Shown: piece by piece, positions 42,239 to 51,855 of the stretch | Layout of the letters: every line of letters starts with the position of its first letter | Numbering within the stretch: position 1 is the first letter of the stretch | DNA from: TMED14 sp963925545 | GTDB lineage: Bacteria; Bacteroidota; Bacteroidia; Flavobacteriales; Schleiferiaceae | Assembly: GCA_963925545.1 (NCBI GenBank) | Contig: CAWUSA010000012.1 | Coordinates: 62,001-126,000, forward strand | Direction of reading: 5' to 3' | DNA length: 64,000 nucleotides | The notes under the pieces: generated by a model | What the model was told of the DNA's origin: nothing | What the model saw: the letters and a program-made list of their open reading frames with translations, nothing else | The model's database searches: none | Translations under genes and position numbers: made by a program

Positions 42239-44017
42239 GTGAAATCTTTATGGACATTGAATCGTTATTTCTGGCGCTACCGCTGGCGCTTTGCCATAGG
42301 GTTCTTCTGTGTGGGAACGGCCGCCACCTTTGCTGTTTTCCCTGCAGTATTCATCCGCCGAGCCTTTGACGAAGTCGCAGTGGCCATGACGGAAATAGGC
42401 CTGGCAGGAAGCATGGCCTCAGAGCCATTGAAAAAAGCCTTGCTGATATACAGTATGGTCATCCTTGGGATGAGCGTCATGAAAGGCCTGTTCACCTTTT
42501 TTATGCGGCAGACCCTCATCGTCATGTCGCGACTGATTGAGGCAGACTTGAAAGACGACATCTATGCGCATTACCAAAGCCTGGATCAGGCTTTTTACCT
42601 CAGAAATTCTACAGGGGATTTGATGAATCGCATCTCTGAGGATGTTAGCCGGGTTCGCATGTACCTGGGGCCGGCCTTGATGTACAGCATCAACATGCTG
42701 TTTTCCCTGACGCTGACTTTGAGTTTCATGTTCTCAGTGGACGTGAAACTGAGTGTCATGACCCTTGCGCCCATGCCCTTGATTGTCTGGAGTATTTACC
42801 GGGTATCCAAGCTGATTAACCAGCGAAGCACAGCAGTTCAAGCGCAGCAATCTGCCATCTCCACCTTGGCACAAGAAACCTTTTCAGGTATCAGAGTCCT
42901 CAAGTCCTTTGCCCTTGAGAAGGGACAGTCTGAGCGCCATTTGATTAGTGCCAATGCATCCTTTGCTCGAAATGAAGGGCTTTACCGTGTGAATGCCCTT
43001 TTCATGCCCTTGATGCTTTTACTGGTTGGCGTGAGCACAGCCATCGCGGTATGGGTTGGTGGTCAAGGGGTAGTTGATGGGCGATTGACCCCTGGTGTCA
43101 TTGCCGAATTTGTCTTCTATGTCGGTCTTTTGACATGGCCAATTGCCAGCATGGGCTGGGTCGTTAGCCTCACGCAACGTGCAGCTGCATCCATGCAACG
43201 CATCAATGACTTCCTTCAAGCAGAGCCTAGTGTTGCATCGCAGGCAAATGCCACAGCACCTTCAGTCATTCAAGGGGCCTTGGTGGTGGACAAGGTGTCA
43301 CTGACCTATGAAAGCGGCATTGAGGCCTTGAAAGAAGTCAGCTTCACCATCAATGCGGGAGAAACAGTGGTCATTGTGGGTCGGACCGGATCAGGTAAAA
43401 GCAGCTTGGCCCATTTGCTGACTCGCCAAATGGATCCCAGCAAGGGACAGATTGCCATGGACGGCCTGGACATCAAGCAATGGCCATTGAATGATTTGAG
43501 GCATGCCATTGGCATGGTGCCACAAGACAGTTTCTTGTTCAGCGACACCGTGGCTGAGAACATTGCCTTTGGCAACGCTAGTGCAAGCCGTGAAGCCATT
43601 GAACAGGAAGCAAAACTGGCCTGCGTGCACGACGACATCATGGGATTCACAACGAACTATGACACCGTGGTTGGCGAACGAGGGGTGACCCTATCTGGTG
43701 GACAAAAGCAACGCATTTGTATTGCCCGAGCCATGATGAAGCAGCCAGCACTGATGGTTTTTGACGACGCACTGAGTGCTGTTGACAGCGAAACAGAATC
43801 CCAGCTCTTAGCGGGGCTAAAAAGCCGTTTGAAGGGCTTGACCTCCATCATCATCACCCAGCGCCTGAATGCTGTGCATCAAGCTGACCAAATCCTTGTC
43901 ATGGATGCAGGTCAATTGGTGCAATCAGGTAAGCATCGAGACCTCATGCAAGAAGAGGGCCTCTATGCCGACCTTTACCGATTACAAAACCCCATTGATT
44001 CCAGCACACCATCATGA
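42239..44017 (+). CDS. ABC exporter, fused domains, with Asp in the Walker B catalytic position
   Basis: A 592-residue half-transporter: six-helix membrane domain (about 15-320), then an ATPase domain with Walker A GRTGSGKSS, signature LSGGQKQRICIARAM and Walker B MVFDDALSAVD. The usual catalytic glutamate after the Walker B aspartate is Asp, as in the degenerate sites of some exporters. I chose GTG 42239, 4 nt after a -7 element; TTG 42257 is an alternative. It overlaps the RNA methyltransferase gene by ATGA. Substrate unknown. Confidence 0.88.
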   Translation: MKSLWTLNRYFWRYRWRFAIGFFCVGTAATFAVFPAVFIRRAFDEVAVAMTEIGLAGSMASEPLKKALLIYSMVILGMSVMKGLFTFFMRQTLIVMSRLIEADLKDDIYAHYQSLDQAFYLRNSTGDLMNRISEDVSRVRMYLGPALMYSINMLFSLTLTLSFMFSVDVKLSVMTLAPMPLIVWSIYRVSKLINQRSTAVQAQQSAISTLAQETFSGIRVLKSFALEKGQSERHLISANASFARNEGLYRVNALFMPLMLLLVGVSTAIAVWVGGQGVVDGRLTPGVIAEFVFYVGLLTWPIASMGWVVSLTQRAAASMQRINDFLQAEPSVASQANATAPSVIQGALVVDKVSLTYESGIEALKEVSFTINAGETVVIVGRTGSGKSSLAHLLTRQMDPSKGQIAMDGLDIKQWPLNDLRHAIGMVPQDSFLFSDTVAENIAFGNASASREAIEQEAKLACVHDDIMGFTTNYDTVVGERGVTLSGGQKQRICIARAMMKQPALMVFDDALSAVDSETESQLLAGLKSRLKGLTSIIITQRLNAVHQADQILVMDAGQLVQSGKHRDLMQEEGLYADLYRLQNPIDSSTPS

Positions 44018-45174
44018 AAGCATACCCCAATTTGATTGAAGGCGTCATTGAGGTCTTGGTACAGACATTTGGCAAGCACATCTATGCTGATAAAGTGATT
44101 CCACATATCCTGAAAGAGAACAAGAAATGGGGATCCAGAGACCGAAAGTTTGTGGCAAATCACAGCTATGAAATCATCAGAAACTGGCGCTTGTTATGGC
44201 ACATATTGGGTCAAGAACCAAGCATGAAGCGCAAGCATCTCATGGAGCTTTTTGATGCGTATTGGAACTGGCTGGAAACGGGGTCTAAGATTCCCGAAGG
44301 CTTGCCCTTGGGTGTGGTTGAGAGCTACGCAGCGTGGTTTGACGAGCGCGCCAGCAATGAGTTGGGTGACCATTGGCCCGCATTGGCTCATGCCTTGAAT
44401 CAGCCAGCTTCTGTGGTGCTTCGCAACAACGTGCTTAGGCAAGACCGCAAGTCCTTGGTGGAAATCCTGACCAAGGAAGGCATCGATTGTGAAGTAAGCG
44501 ATGTAGCTGATGAGTCCGTGGTGTTAGCCAATCGACCCAAGTTGATGCATTTGAAAAGCTACCAAAAGGGCCGTTTTGAAATCCAAGATGGCGGATCACA
44601 GTTGATTGTTCAACACTTGGATTTGCAGCCGGGGGAACGTTTTTTTGATGCCTGTTGTGGCGCTGGAGGCAAGGCCATCCAGGCAGCATCCATCATGGGC
44701 AACCAGGGAGAAATCCTTGCCATGGACACCAACGACAAAGCTTTGAGTGAATGCCGCCGCCGGGCTAAACGCAATGGCGTTGACATCATCACCACGGAGT
44801 CCATCAAGCGACCTGCCTCAGTGCTCGTGCACCAGGAATGGGCTGACAAATTGCTTTTGGATGTCCCTTGCTCAGGCAGTGGGGTGATTCGCCGCGATGT
44901 TGACAGCAAATGGAAACTGCAGCCGGAGCATTTGGATAAAACCATCCAAATTCAGAAGGACATCCTCCACAAATACCACAGCACCTTGAAGCCAGGTGGC
45001 ACCATGGTCTATGCAACCTGCAGCATCCTTCGGTCAGAAAATGAGGATCAAGTAGCCAGCTTCATGGAAGTTTTTGGAGAGGATTTCACTTTGGTGGATG
45101 AGTTCCGTTTGTCACCAGAGCATCCCCATTCGGATGGTTACTTCATTGCAATTTTCCAAAAGCATGACGACTGA
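44014..45174 (+). CDS. RsmB/NOP2-type RNA m5C methyltransferase
   Basis: A 386-residue protein with an N-terminal NusB-like/RsmB helical part and a C-terminal SAM-dependent domain. SAM site DACCGAGGKAIQAASIM; catalytic cysteines in LDVPCSGSGVIRRD (proline-cysteine motif IV) and YATCSIL (motif VI). It should methylate cytosine C5 in rRNA. It overlaps the exporter (ATGA) and murQ (11 nt). Confidence 0.92.
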   Translation: MKAYPNLIEGVIEVLVQTFGKHIYADKVIPHILKENKKWGSRDRKFVANHSYEIIRNWRLLWHILGQEPSMKRKHLMELFDAYWNWLETGSKIPEGLPLGVVESYAAWFDERASNELGDHWPALAHALNQPASVVLRNNVLRQDRKSLVEILTKEGIDCEVSDVADESVVLANRPKLMHLKSYQKGRFEIQDGGSQLIVQHLDLQPGERFFDACCGAGGKAIQAASIMGNQGEILAMDTNDKALSECRRRAKRNGVDIITTESIKRPASVLVHQEWADKLLLDVPCSGSGVIRRDVDSKWKLQPEHLDKTIQIQKDILHKYHSTLKPGGTMVYATCSILRSENEDQVASFMEVFGEDFTLVDEFRLSPEHPHSDGYFIAIFQKHDD

Positions 45175-45967
45175 GTCGCCATCGAATCACCATAATTTGG
45201 AGCTGCAAAGCACCCGAGAATTGCTTGAAGGCATCAACGGAGAGGATCAGCAAGTAGCGCATGCTGTGAAGGCTGTCATTCCTGCCATTGAGGCCTTGGT
45301 TGATGCCATCTTGCCGGCCATGAGAAAAGGCGGTCGCTTGTTTTATATCGGCGCTGGAACCTCAGGCCGTTTAGGCATTGTGGATGCCTCAGAGTGCCCG
45401 CCAACCTTTGGTGTTGACCATGGAGTAGTTGTTGGTCTGATGGCCGGGGGTGACCAAGCCATCCGCAAGGCAGTGGAAGATGCAGAGGATGACGATCAAT
45501 TGGCTTGGCAGGACTTAACCGCCCATGGCATTGGGCCTAATGATTGCCTGATTGGCATCGCGGCAAGTGGAAGGACACCCTACGTCATTGGCGGCCTCAA
45601 ACAGGCCAGGGAAGCAGGCCTTGTGACTGGAGCCATCGTTTGCAATGTTGATTCCAAGGTGGCTGCCACAGCAGCGTACCCCATAGAGGCCATTGTGGGG
45701 CCAGAATTCATCACAGGGAGCACCCGCATGAAAGCGGGTACAGCACAAAAGCTAATCCTAAACATGATCAGCTCCAGCTTGATGATTCAAATGGGCCATG
45801 TGGAGGGCAACAAAATGGTTGATATGCAATTGAGCAATGCGAAACTCATTGAGCGAGGCACGGCCATGGTGATGGAATCGACCCAGCTGCAGCAAAAGGA
45901 GGCGAAGGCATTGTTGCTCAAGATGGGCTCTGTTCGCAAGGCGGTTGAAGCCTATCGCAACAGCTAG
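45164..45967 (+). CDS. murQ: N-acetylmuramic acid 6-phosphate etherase
   Basis: A 267-residue SIS-domain enzyme that removes lactate from MurNAc-6-phosphate during cell-wall recycling. Signatures: FYIGAGTSGRLGIVDASECPPTF, IGIAASGRTPYVIGGL and the glutamate-containing GPEFITGSTRMKAGTAQK. Start ATG 45164 gives the expected N-terminus (TESPSNHHNLEL). It ends sharing stop bases with murI on the other strand, so two cell-wall genes meet tail to tail. Confidence 0.95.
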   Translation: MTTESPSNHHNLELQSTRELLEGINGEDQQVAHAVKAVIPAIEALVDAILPAMRKGGRLFYIGAGTSGRLGIVDASECPPTFGVDHGVVVGLMAGGDQAIRKAVEDAEDDDQLAWQDLTAHGIGPNDCLIGIAASGRTPYVIGGLKQAREAGLVTGAIVCNVDSKVAATAAYPIEAIVGPEFITGSTRMKAGTAQKLILNMISSSLMIQMGHVEGNKMVDMQLSNAKLIERGTAMVMESTQLQQKEAKALLLKMGSVRKAVEAYRNS

Positions 45968-46755
45968 TCCCAGATCCGCTCTTCCGTTAACTGCACACCC
46001 TTGCCCATGAATTTAGCGGCAATGGCTTCAAAGCTTTCAGTGTAGTCACTCACAGCACACCGCATGGTGGCATTGCTCTGGTTGCTCAACAAGCCCATGC
46101 CCTTCAAATCCGATGCAATGGCAGCTGCCACGATGCTTGGCACATTGAGCATGACGGTTGATGCGTTGAGTTTGACACTGATTTGATCTGTGACCAGTGG
46201 GTAGTGGGTGCAGGCAAGCACCATGTGATCCACGGGAACCTGGTTGGCCATGTAAAACTTGATGGTGGCGTCCACCAAAGCTTCATCCAAAGGGGAGGCT
46301 TCAATCACGGGCGCCAGCAAGGGCGTTGCCATGGCATGGATGGTGGCTTGTGGCAAAACTGCTGCGATGCGTTGGCTGTAGATGCCAGAATCGATGGTGG
46401 CCCGAGTCCCCCACACGGCAATGTTTTTGGATCCACTGGCTTCAATGGCTGCAATCACGGGATCGATGACATTGAAAACGGGCACGTTCAAATGGGCTTG
46501 AAGGTGATCAAAGGCAACAGCAGAGGCGGAATTACAAGCTATGACAATGGCCTTGGCGCCTTGGTCCACCAAGTGACGGGCAATTTTCAAGGAAAATCCT
46601 CTGATGGCCTCAGGGGACTTGTCCCCATAAGGCAGGTGCTCGGTGTCACCAAAATACAAGAGGGATTCCCTGGGAAGGGCCTTTGCAAGTGCGCTGGCAA
46701 CTGTCAGGCCGCCCACACCAGAATCAAACAGCCCAATGGGGCCATTTGCGTGCAT
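45964..46755 (-). CDS. murI: Glutamate racemase
   Basis: A 263-residue enzyme making D-glutamate for peptidoglycan. Active-site cysteines are in IACNSASA and LACTHYPLV, with IGLFDSGVGGLTV at the start. Start ATG 46755 overlaps the ompH stop by one base (TGATG); a GTG one codon upstream is possible. Last gene of the outer-membrane biogenesis operon. Confidence 0.96.
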   Translation of the reverse strand: MHANGPIGLFDSGVGGLTVASALAKALPRESLLYFGDTEHLPYGDKSPEAIRGFSLKIARHLVDQGAKAIVIACNSASAVAFDHLQAHLNVPVFNVIDPVIAAIEASGSKNIAVWGTRATIDSGIYSQRIAAVLPQATIHAMATPLLAPVIEASPLDEALVDATIKFYMANQVPVDHMVLACTHYPLVTDQISVKLNASTVMLNVPSIVAAAIASDLKGMGLLSNQSNATMRCAVSDYTESFEAIAAKFMGKGVQLTEERIWD

Positions 46756-47261
46756 CACATGCTGAGTTTAGCCTTCACTGCAGTGGTAAGATTCAACCCA
46801 CCACTGGCGAAGATGATCATGCCCTTGCTCTTGGATGCATCCAACACATAGTTGGCCTTGCTCTCCTTGGCTGCCTCGTTGATGGCTGCTTGAAGCTTTT
46901 CGTACACGGGTGTGACAAGCTCCATTTCCTTGCTTTGCAACGTTTGCTGTGCGGTCTTCAAGTACTCCTGAATAGTGTTGTACATGTCCTGCAATCGCTG
47001 CTGATCCTGGCGTTGACGAAGCTCAGTCCATGTACCTGCATTGGCCTGAAGGACCTGTGCACCGCGTTCAAGCTCAGCATTCATCTCCTTTGCCTCAGAT
47101 TCAAATCTTGCTTGATCAGCTTGCAAGGTGGCCATGACCGCTTGGTATTCAGGCATTTCAACAAGCATGCTGTCGACGTTGATGTGAGCAATGACGCTTT
47201 GTGCAAATGCTGGAGACATCATGGCAACTGTCAGGGCGAGGGTGGTAAGTGTATTTTTCAT
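46755..47261 (-). CDS. OmpH/Skp family periplasmic chaperone (second of two)
   Basis: A 168-residue protein: signal peptide (1-21, SPAFAQ), then VIAHINVDSMLVEMPEYQ and a long charged helical region (about 45-125) forming the Skp tentacle, ending in a short strand region. It would escort unfolded outer-membrane proteins to BamA. It lies 18 nt after the first ompH copy and overlaps murI. Confidence 0.93.
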   Translation of the reverse strand: MKNTLTTLALTVAMMSPAFAQSVIAHINVDSMLVEMPEYQAVMATLQADQARFESEAKEMNAELERGAQVLQANAGTWTELRQRQDQQRLQDMYNTIQEYLKTAQQTLQSKEMELVTPVYEKLQAAINEAAKESKANYVLDASKSKGMIIFASGGLNLTTAVKAKLSM

Positions 47262-47279
47262 AAGGGGGTAAAGTTAAGG

Positions 47280-47783
47280 CTAGTAGCCCAGTTGTTTGAG
47301 TACGTCTTGGGAATAATCATTGGACTCTCGGGCGTAGACGACAGCAATGCCGGAACCCTTGTCAAACATGAAGTCCAATTTCTTTTTTCTGGCCACTTCC
47401 ACAATGGCAGAAGCCACCATAGCTTGCACAGGCGCTACCAATTCTAATCGCTTGGCAAAGAGTAGCCCCTCGGGTCCAAAATAGGCTTGCTGCAGTGTCA
47501 TTGAGCTGTCTTGCATGCCGTTGATGTAGTTTTGACGTTGCGCAACCATGTCCGTCGTCAGCAGCACCTTTTCTGCATTGAGTTGACCTTGTAGGGCAGC
47601 CATGTCATCAAGCATGCTGGAAATCTCGCCCTCCCATTGCTTGGAAAGTCGCTCGAGCTCCACTTGTGCTTCGCGGTATTCAGGCACGGCTTCCAAGATC
47701 TGCTGGCTGTCCACATAGCCCAATCGCTGGCTGAAAACCAGAGAGGGGAGGATGAAAGTCAACAGAAGAAGGCAGCGTTTCAT
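47280..47783 (-). CDS. OmpH/Skp family periplasmic chaperone (first of two)
   Basis: A 167-residue OmpH-like protein with a signal peptide (1-18, SLVFSQ), the RLGYVDSQQILEAVPEYREAQ motif, and a central coiled helical region. It lies 5 nt after bamA. Two diverged copies in tandem are normal for Bacteroidota and may form mixed or separate trimers. Confidence 0.94.
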   Translation of the reverse strand: MKRCLLLLTFILPSLVFSQRLGYVDSQQILEAVPEYREAQVELERLSKQWEGEISSMLDDMAALQGQLNAEKVLLTTDMVAQRQNYINGMQDSSMTLQQAYFGPEGLLFAKRLELVAPVQAMVASAIVEVARKKKLDFMFDKGSGIAVVYARESNDYSQDVLKQLGY

Positions 47784-47788
47784 GGTGA

Positions 47789-50260
47789 TCAGAATTGTTG
47801 TCCGAGGACAAAATGTGTTTGCCAGCCTGAGACGCCAGTCTGGTTAGGCAGGTTGTCAAAGCCATAACCGATGTCCACCCCTAGCAGGCCAAACATGGGC
47901 ATGAAGATCCGCAGGCCAACGCCAGCTGATCGTTTGAGTTCAAAGGGTCGGTAATCGATGAAGCTGTCATAGTTGTTGCCAGCTTCCGCAAAGCCAAGCA
48001 CAAAGATTTGCGCGTTGGGGTTGGGTGAAAGCAGGTAACGGAGCTCAGTGGTGAACTTGTTGTAAAGGGCGCCGCCGCTTTCAGGCGTGATGGAGTTGTT
48101 CGCATAGCCCCTCAGGGAAATCACCTCACGGCCATCGAGCACAAAATTTTGCATGCCATCACCGCCCAAGTAAAAACGCTCAAAAGGTGGCAAGCCATAA
48201 TCGTCGTTGTAGGAGCCAAGGAAGCCAAACTCACCATAGGATTTGATGACAAAATTCTTAGCGATCTGCGCGTAGAAATCACCTGAGAATTTCCATTTGT
48301 GGTATTCAATGAAGCTGAATTTATCTTCATTGGAGAGTTTGGTGTAGTCCCGACCATCCAACAATGAAACAGGGGGTGTTGCTTCCAAAGAGAAGGAGAC
48401 GCTGGAGCCCTGTGTAGGGAAGATGGGGAAGTCCCGGTTGTCACGCTTCAGGTTGAGTGTGTAAGCCACCGAGTTGGCCACACCTTGGGTGAAGGTTGAG
48501 CCAGCCAATGGGTAGTTGTTGACATCGAAGCGTCGGTACTCTAGGCTGTGGTAAAGGGTGAAATAATCATCGGGCCATTTCAAGCGAAGACCTTGACCAA
48601 GTACAATGCCAGAGATGTCAATCTTTTGTGCCGTGGAATCTGTCTGGCCGTTGTAGTTCATCATGTTCTTGTAAGCAGAGAAGGTCACCGAATTGGGCTT
48701 TTTCCCGCCTAACCAAGGCTCAGTGAAACTGAAGTTGTAGGACGAGTAGTAGGTTCCGTTGGTTTGCGCCCGGATGTTGATGGTCTGACCATCGCCGGAA
48801 GGCAAGGGCCGCCAGGCTGACTTGTCCCTGATCTGGCGTGCTGAGAAGTTGTTGAAGTTCAAACCGGCAGTTCCGACCACCATGTTCGCCCCCCAACCAC
48901 CTTGCAGTTCAAGCTGACTGGTTGACTGCTCCACAACCGAGTACTCTAAATCCACGGTGCCAGTCATGGCATTAGGAACGGGTGTGATGTTGATTTGGCG
49001 TGGATCAAAGTAGCCCAACTGGCCAAGCTCACGAATGGTTCGCTGGATATCAGCCTTGGAGAATAAGTCACCAGGACGTGTACGGATTTCTCGGTAGATG
49101 ACGTGGTCATTGGTTCGGTCATTGCCGGTGATGACTACCTTGCGAACGCTGGCTTGACGGCCTTCACGAATGCGAATTTCCAAATCAATGGAGTCATTTT
49201 CAACGCGAACCTCGACGGGCATAACATTGCTGAAGAGGTAGCCACTGTTCAGGTACAATGAGGTGATGTCGCCGCCATTGGGGTCGCCGCCAATGTGCTT
49301 GGCTAGCGTCTTAGCATCGTAGGTGTCGTTCGCTTCAATCTTGAGGATGTTTTCCAAGACTTCAGTGGGGTATTTGCTGTTGCCATAAAAATTGACAGAA
49401 CGGTAGTGGTAGAGGTTGCCCTCATCGATGGAGAAGGAAATGACCAACTGCCCTTCTTCGTTGCGGTGGATGCTGTCATTAACAATGCGCGCATCTCGGT
49501 AGCCATTTTCATTGTAGAGATCCACAATGAGTCGACGGTCTTTGGCCAATTCCTCCGTCAGCAATTTGGAGGTATGAAAGATGGTCCACCAACGGCGTCT
49601 GTGCGTGCCGTCCATGACCTTGCGCAATTGCTTTTCGTCGATGTTTTCATTGCCATAAAACAAGATGTCTGCAATGCGAATGCGCTCACCAGTGTGCACA
49701 TCAATGCGCATGATAACGGCATTGGCAAAGGTGCTGTCTTCTTCGGTGGAAATGCTTGCCCGTGCATCAGGGAAGCCTTTGTCCACATAGTAGTCCTTGA
49801 TGATTTGCTCTGAATTGATGCGCAAGTTTTCAGAAACTACCATGCCTCGGCTGATTTCCAGCTTTTCTCTCAAGTTGTCTTGCTTGTTTTCTTTGATGCC
49901 AGTGAAGTAATACTTGGAGAGCTTTGGTAAGGTTTGTAAACGCAGTTCAAGGAAGACCACCTTGCCCGATTGTTGAGTCACCAGGAGCTGAATATCTTGA
50001 AAAAGATCTTGATCCCAAAGGTTTTTAATGGCCTTGGCCACTTTATCGGAGGGGAATTGCACCATGTCACCCACGTTCAAGCCTGAAAGCAAGCCCACCA
50101 TGGTGGCGTCCAAATGGTCAGCGCCAGTCACTTCAATGGCAGCAATTTCGTAGTCCATGCCTGCTGATATGGCAATGTTTTCATCCAAATGAATCTGCCC
50201 GTATGTCAATGGCATCATCAAAAAGAAGCTTAGTAAGCTGAGTAGATTGCGCGTGTTCAT
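47789..50260 (-). CDS. bamA: Outer membrane assembly factor BamA
   Basis: An 823-residue Omp85 protein: signal peptide (1-21), five POTRA-like repeats (about 30-430) and a C-terminal 16-strand barrel (about 450-823) ending in a phenylalanine (VLGQQF). The surface-antigen signature ISLRGYANNSITPES is visible (VRGF-type loop). It inserts outer-membrane proteins. It sits 7 nt after uppS, upstream of the two ompH genes. Confidence 0.96.
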   Translation of the reverse strand: MNTRNLLSLLSFFLMMPLTYGQIHLDENIAISAGMDYEIAAIEVTGADHLDATMVGLLSGLNVGDMVQFPSDKVAKAIKNLWDQDLFQDIQLLVTQQSGKVVFLELRLQTLPKLSKYYFTGIKENKQDNLREKLEISRGMVVSENLRINSEQIIKDYYVDKGFPDARASISTEEDSTFANAVIMRIDVHTGERIRIADILFYGNENIDEKQLRKVMDGTHRRRWWTIFHTSKLLTEELAKDRRLIVDLYNENGYRDARIVNDSIHRNEEGQLVISFSIDEGNLYHYRSVNFYGNSKYPTEVLENILKIEANDTYDAKTLAKHIGGDPNGGDITSLYLNSGYLFSNVMPVEVRVENDSIDLEIRIREGRQASVRKVVITGNDRTNDHVIYREIRTRPGDLFSKADIQRTIRELGQLGYFDPRQINITPVPNAMTGTVDLEYSVVEQSTSQLELQGGWGANMVVGTAGLNFNNFSARQIRDKSAWRPLPSGDGQTINIRAQTNGTYYSSYNFSFTEPWLGGKKPNSVTFSAYKNMMNYNGQTDSTAQKIDISGIVLGQGLRLKWPDDYFTLYHSLEYRRFDVNNYPLAGSTFTQGVANSVAYTLNLKRDNRDFPIFPTQGSSVSFSLEATPPVSLLDGRDYTKLSNEDKFSFIEYHKWKFSGDFYAQIAKNFVIKSYGEFGFLGSYNDDYGLPPFERFYLGGDGMQNFVLDGREVISLRGYANNSITPESGGALYNKFTTELRYLLSPNPNAQIFVLGFAEAGNNYDSFIDYRPFELKRSAGVGLRIFMPMFGLLGVDIGYGFDNLPNQTGVSGWQTHFVLGQQF

Positions 50261-50267
50261 GTATGTC

Positions 50268-50987
50268 TTACTTCAGTTGTTCACTGGTCTTTCCCATGCG
50301 GCGTTCACGGCCCTGAAATTGGGCAATGGCCTGTTCGAGATGTTCCTTAGAAAAATCAGGCCAAAGTACATTGAGGAACACCAATTCTGCATAAGAAATT
50401 TGCCAAAGGAGAAAATTGGAGATGCGCTGCTCACCTGAGGTGCGGATAACCAAGCCGGGATCCGGCATGTCAGCTGTCTGCAATGCCCTACATATGGCTG
50501 CCTGGTTGATGTCTTCAGGCTTCAATTCGCCATTGGCGACTTGATGGGCCAAGGATTGCATTGCTTGGGTGATTTCCTGCCGGCTGCCATAGTTCAAGGC
50601 CAAGGTGAGAACCATATGGTTATTGCCAGCAGTTGCGTTCATGACCTCTTGGAGCTCATCCTGACAATCCTTAGGCAATGCAGATAGATCACCAATAGTA
50701 TTCAACCGAATGTTATTTTCCATGAGGGTTTTCAGTTCCCTTTTGAGGCTTTTCACCAAGATGCGCATCAAGGCATTGACTTCTACCCGAGGGCGGCTCC
50801 AGTTTTCTGAACTGAAGGCATAGACTGTAAGGTATTTGATGCCCAACTCCGCTGCGCCAGTGGCAGCGGCCTTGAGTGCCAATACACCGCGCTGATGCCC
50901 TTTGATTCGGGTAAGAAGGCCATGTTGCTTGGCCCATCGTCCGTTGCCATCCATGATGATGGCAATGTGTTCAGGTAGGTTATTCAT
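50268..50987 (-). CDS. uppS: Isoprenyl transferase (undecaprenyl diphosphate synthase)
   Basis: A 239-residue cis-prenyltransferase with HIAIIMDGNGRWAKQHG (catalytic aspartate), LTVYAFSSENWSRP and DPGLVIRTSGEQRISNFLLWQ. It makes the C55 lipid carrier for peptidoglycan and surface glycans. I chose ATG 50987, which overlaps the DUF6089 stop as ATGA; the frame extends seven codons further. Confidence 0.96.
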   Translation of the reverse strand: MNNLPEHIAIIMDGNGRWAKQHGLLTRIKGHQRGVLALKAAATGAAELGIKYLTVYAFSSENWSRPRVEVNALMRILVKSLKRELKTLMENNIRLNTIGDLSALPKDCQDELQEVMNATAGNNHMVLTLALNYGSRQEITQAMQSLAHQVANGELKPEDINQAAICRALQTADMPDPGLVIRTSGEQRISNFLLWQISYAELVFLNVLWPDFSKEHLEQAIAQFQGRERRMGKTSEQLK

Positions 50988-51814
50988 CGGTGCAGAAAGG
51001 TATGACATCGTTCCAAGAATGGTTCCAAAACCACGCCAATGCCTACATGGCCCTCAAAAAACATGTCTTGGTTGTTGGCATTGCCCCGTGGGTAACCAAT
51101 CTGGCTGCTATGGTTGCCACCTGGATCTGAAAAATAGGCTGCAGTTTCACCGCGCAATTGCCCTAAAGCAAGCGCATCCACATAGCTGCCAGAGACGTCA
51201 TCCAGGTAATCAGAACTCACAGTGGTCCATGTGGCCTCCGTGAAAAGCACCAACCAGCCATCGAATTGAAACCGCCAGCCAAGGGTGAAGGGATTGGTCC
51301 ACACCCGCAAGCTGTATATCGGTTCACCAGATAGCGATGTGCCCTGGCCTTCTGTGCCAAGGGGTTGCAATCGATGCATGCTGCCTAGGTACTCAGCCAT
51401 GGGGTCATGGGACATGACACCTTTGCCAATGCTTAAATAGGGGCTGTGTTGAAAGTCCCTTGCAGGGACATTCAAGGGTAAAAAACTGACCTCCAATGAC
51501 AGGCTGCCTGTCTGGTAAGGATTGATAACGGCAAGCCCTCGTTGCTGCCTCAGGCCAATGCTGCTTTGCGCATCGTTGGCCTCGATTTGTCCTTCCCCAT
51601 AGCGGGCCTTGATAGCGTAGTGTTCTGCAAACTGCAAGCGGTAGCCAAACTGCCAGTTCATGGTGCTTGACGGGCTGAAGCCCATGCCAACGTCACCAAC
51701 AAAGGCGGTACCTCCTACACCAACAGTCCATTCATGGGACAGTTGTGCATGAGATGGGTTGCTGGCCATCATGGCCATGCAACAAGTTATACCAAGGGAA
51801 AATATCCGGCTCAT
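50984..51814 (-). CDS. DUF6089-like outer-membrane beta-barrel protein
   Basis: A 276-residue protein with a signal peptide (1-24, NPSHAQ) and a predicted barrel of alternating strands (WTVGVGGTAFVGDVG, WQFGYRLQF, LGWRFQFDGWLVLFTEA). Its place between nadK and uppS matches the DUF6089 gene conserved in Bacteroidota. Start ATG 51814 gives the signal peptide at the N-terminus; the frame to 51880 overlaps nadK. A -7 element is at 51833-51840. Function unknown, presumably outer-membrane biogenesis. Confidence 0.85.
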   Translation of the reverse strand: MSRIFSLGITCCMAMMASNPSHAQLSHEWTVGVGGTAFVGDVGMGFSPSSTMNWQFGYRLQFAEHYAIKARYGEGQIEANDAQSSIGLRQQRGLAVINPYQTGSLSLEVSFLPLNVPARDFQHSPYLSIGKGVMSHDPMAEYLGSMHRLQPLGTEGQGTSLSGEPIYSLRVWTNPFTLGWRFQFDGWLVLFTEATWTTVSSDYLDDVSGSYVDALALGQLRGETAAYFSDPGGNHSSQIGYPRGNANNQDMFFEGHVGIGVVLEPFLERCHTFLHR

Positions 51815-51832
51815 CGATGCGATATCAGCGGG

Positions 51833-51840
51833 CAAAGATA
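51833..51840 (-). promoter_or_regulatory. Internal -7 element before the DUF6089 gene
   Basis: TATCTTTG on the minus strand (51840 to 51833), 18 nt before ATG 51814. It may give the DUF6089-uppS-bamA part of the operon its own promoter. Confidence 0.55.
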
Positions 51841-51855
51841 GGAATTGAAAGGGGG

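Noticed and set aside
46683..47447. A 254-codon plus-strand open frame across murI, ompH and ompH
   Set aside because: Antisense to three well-supported genes; low-quality, Cys/His-rich translation with no family.
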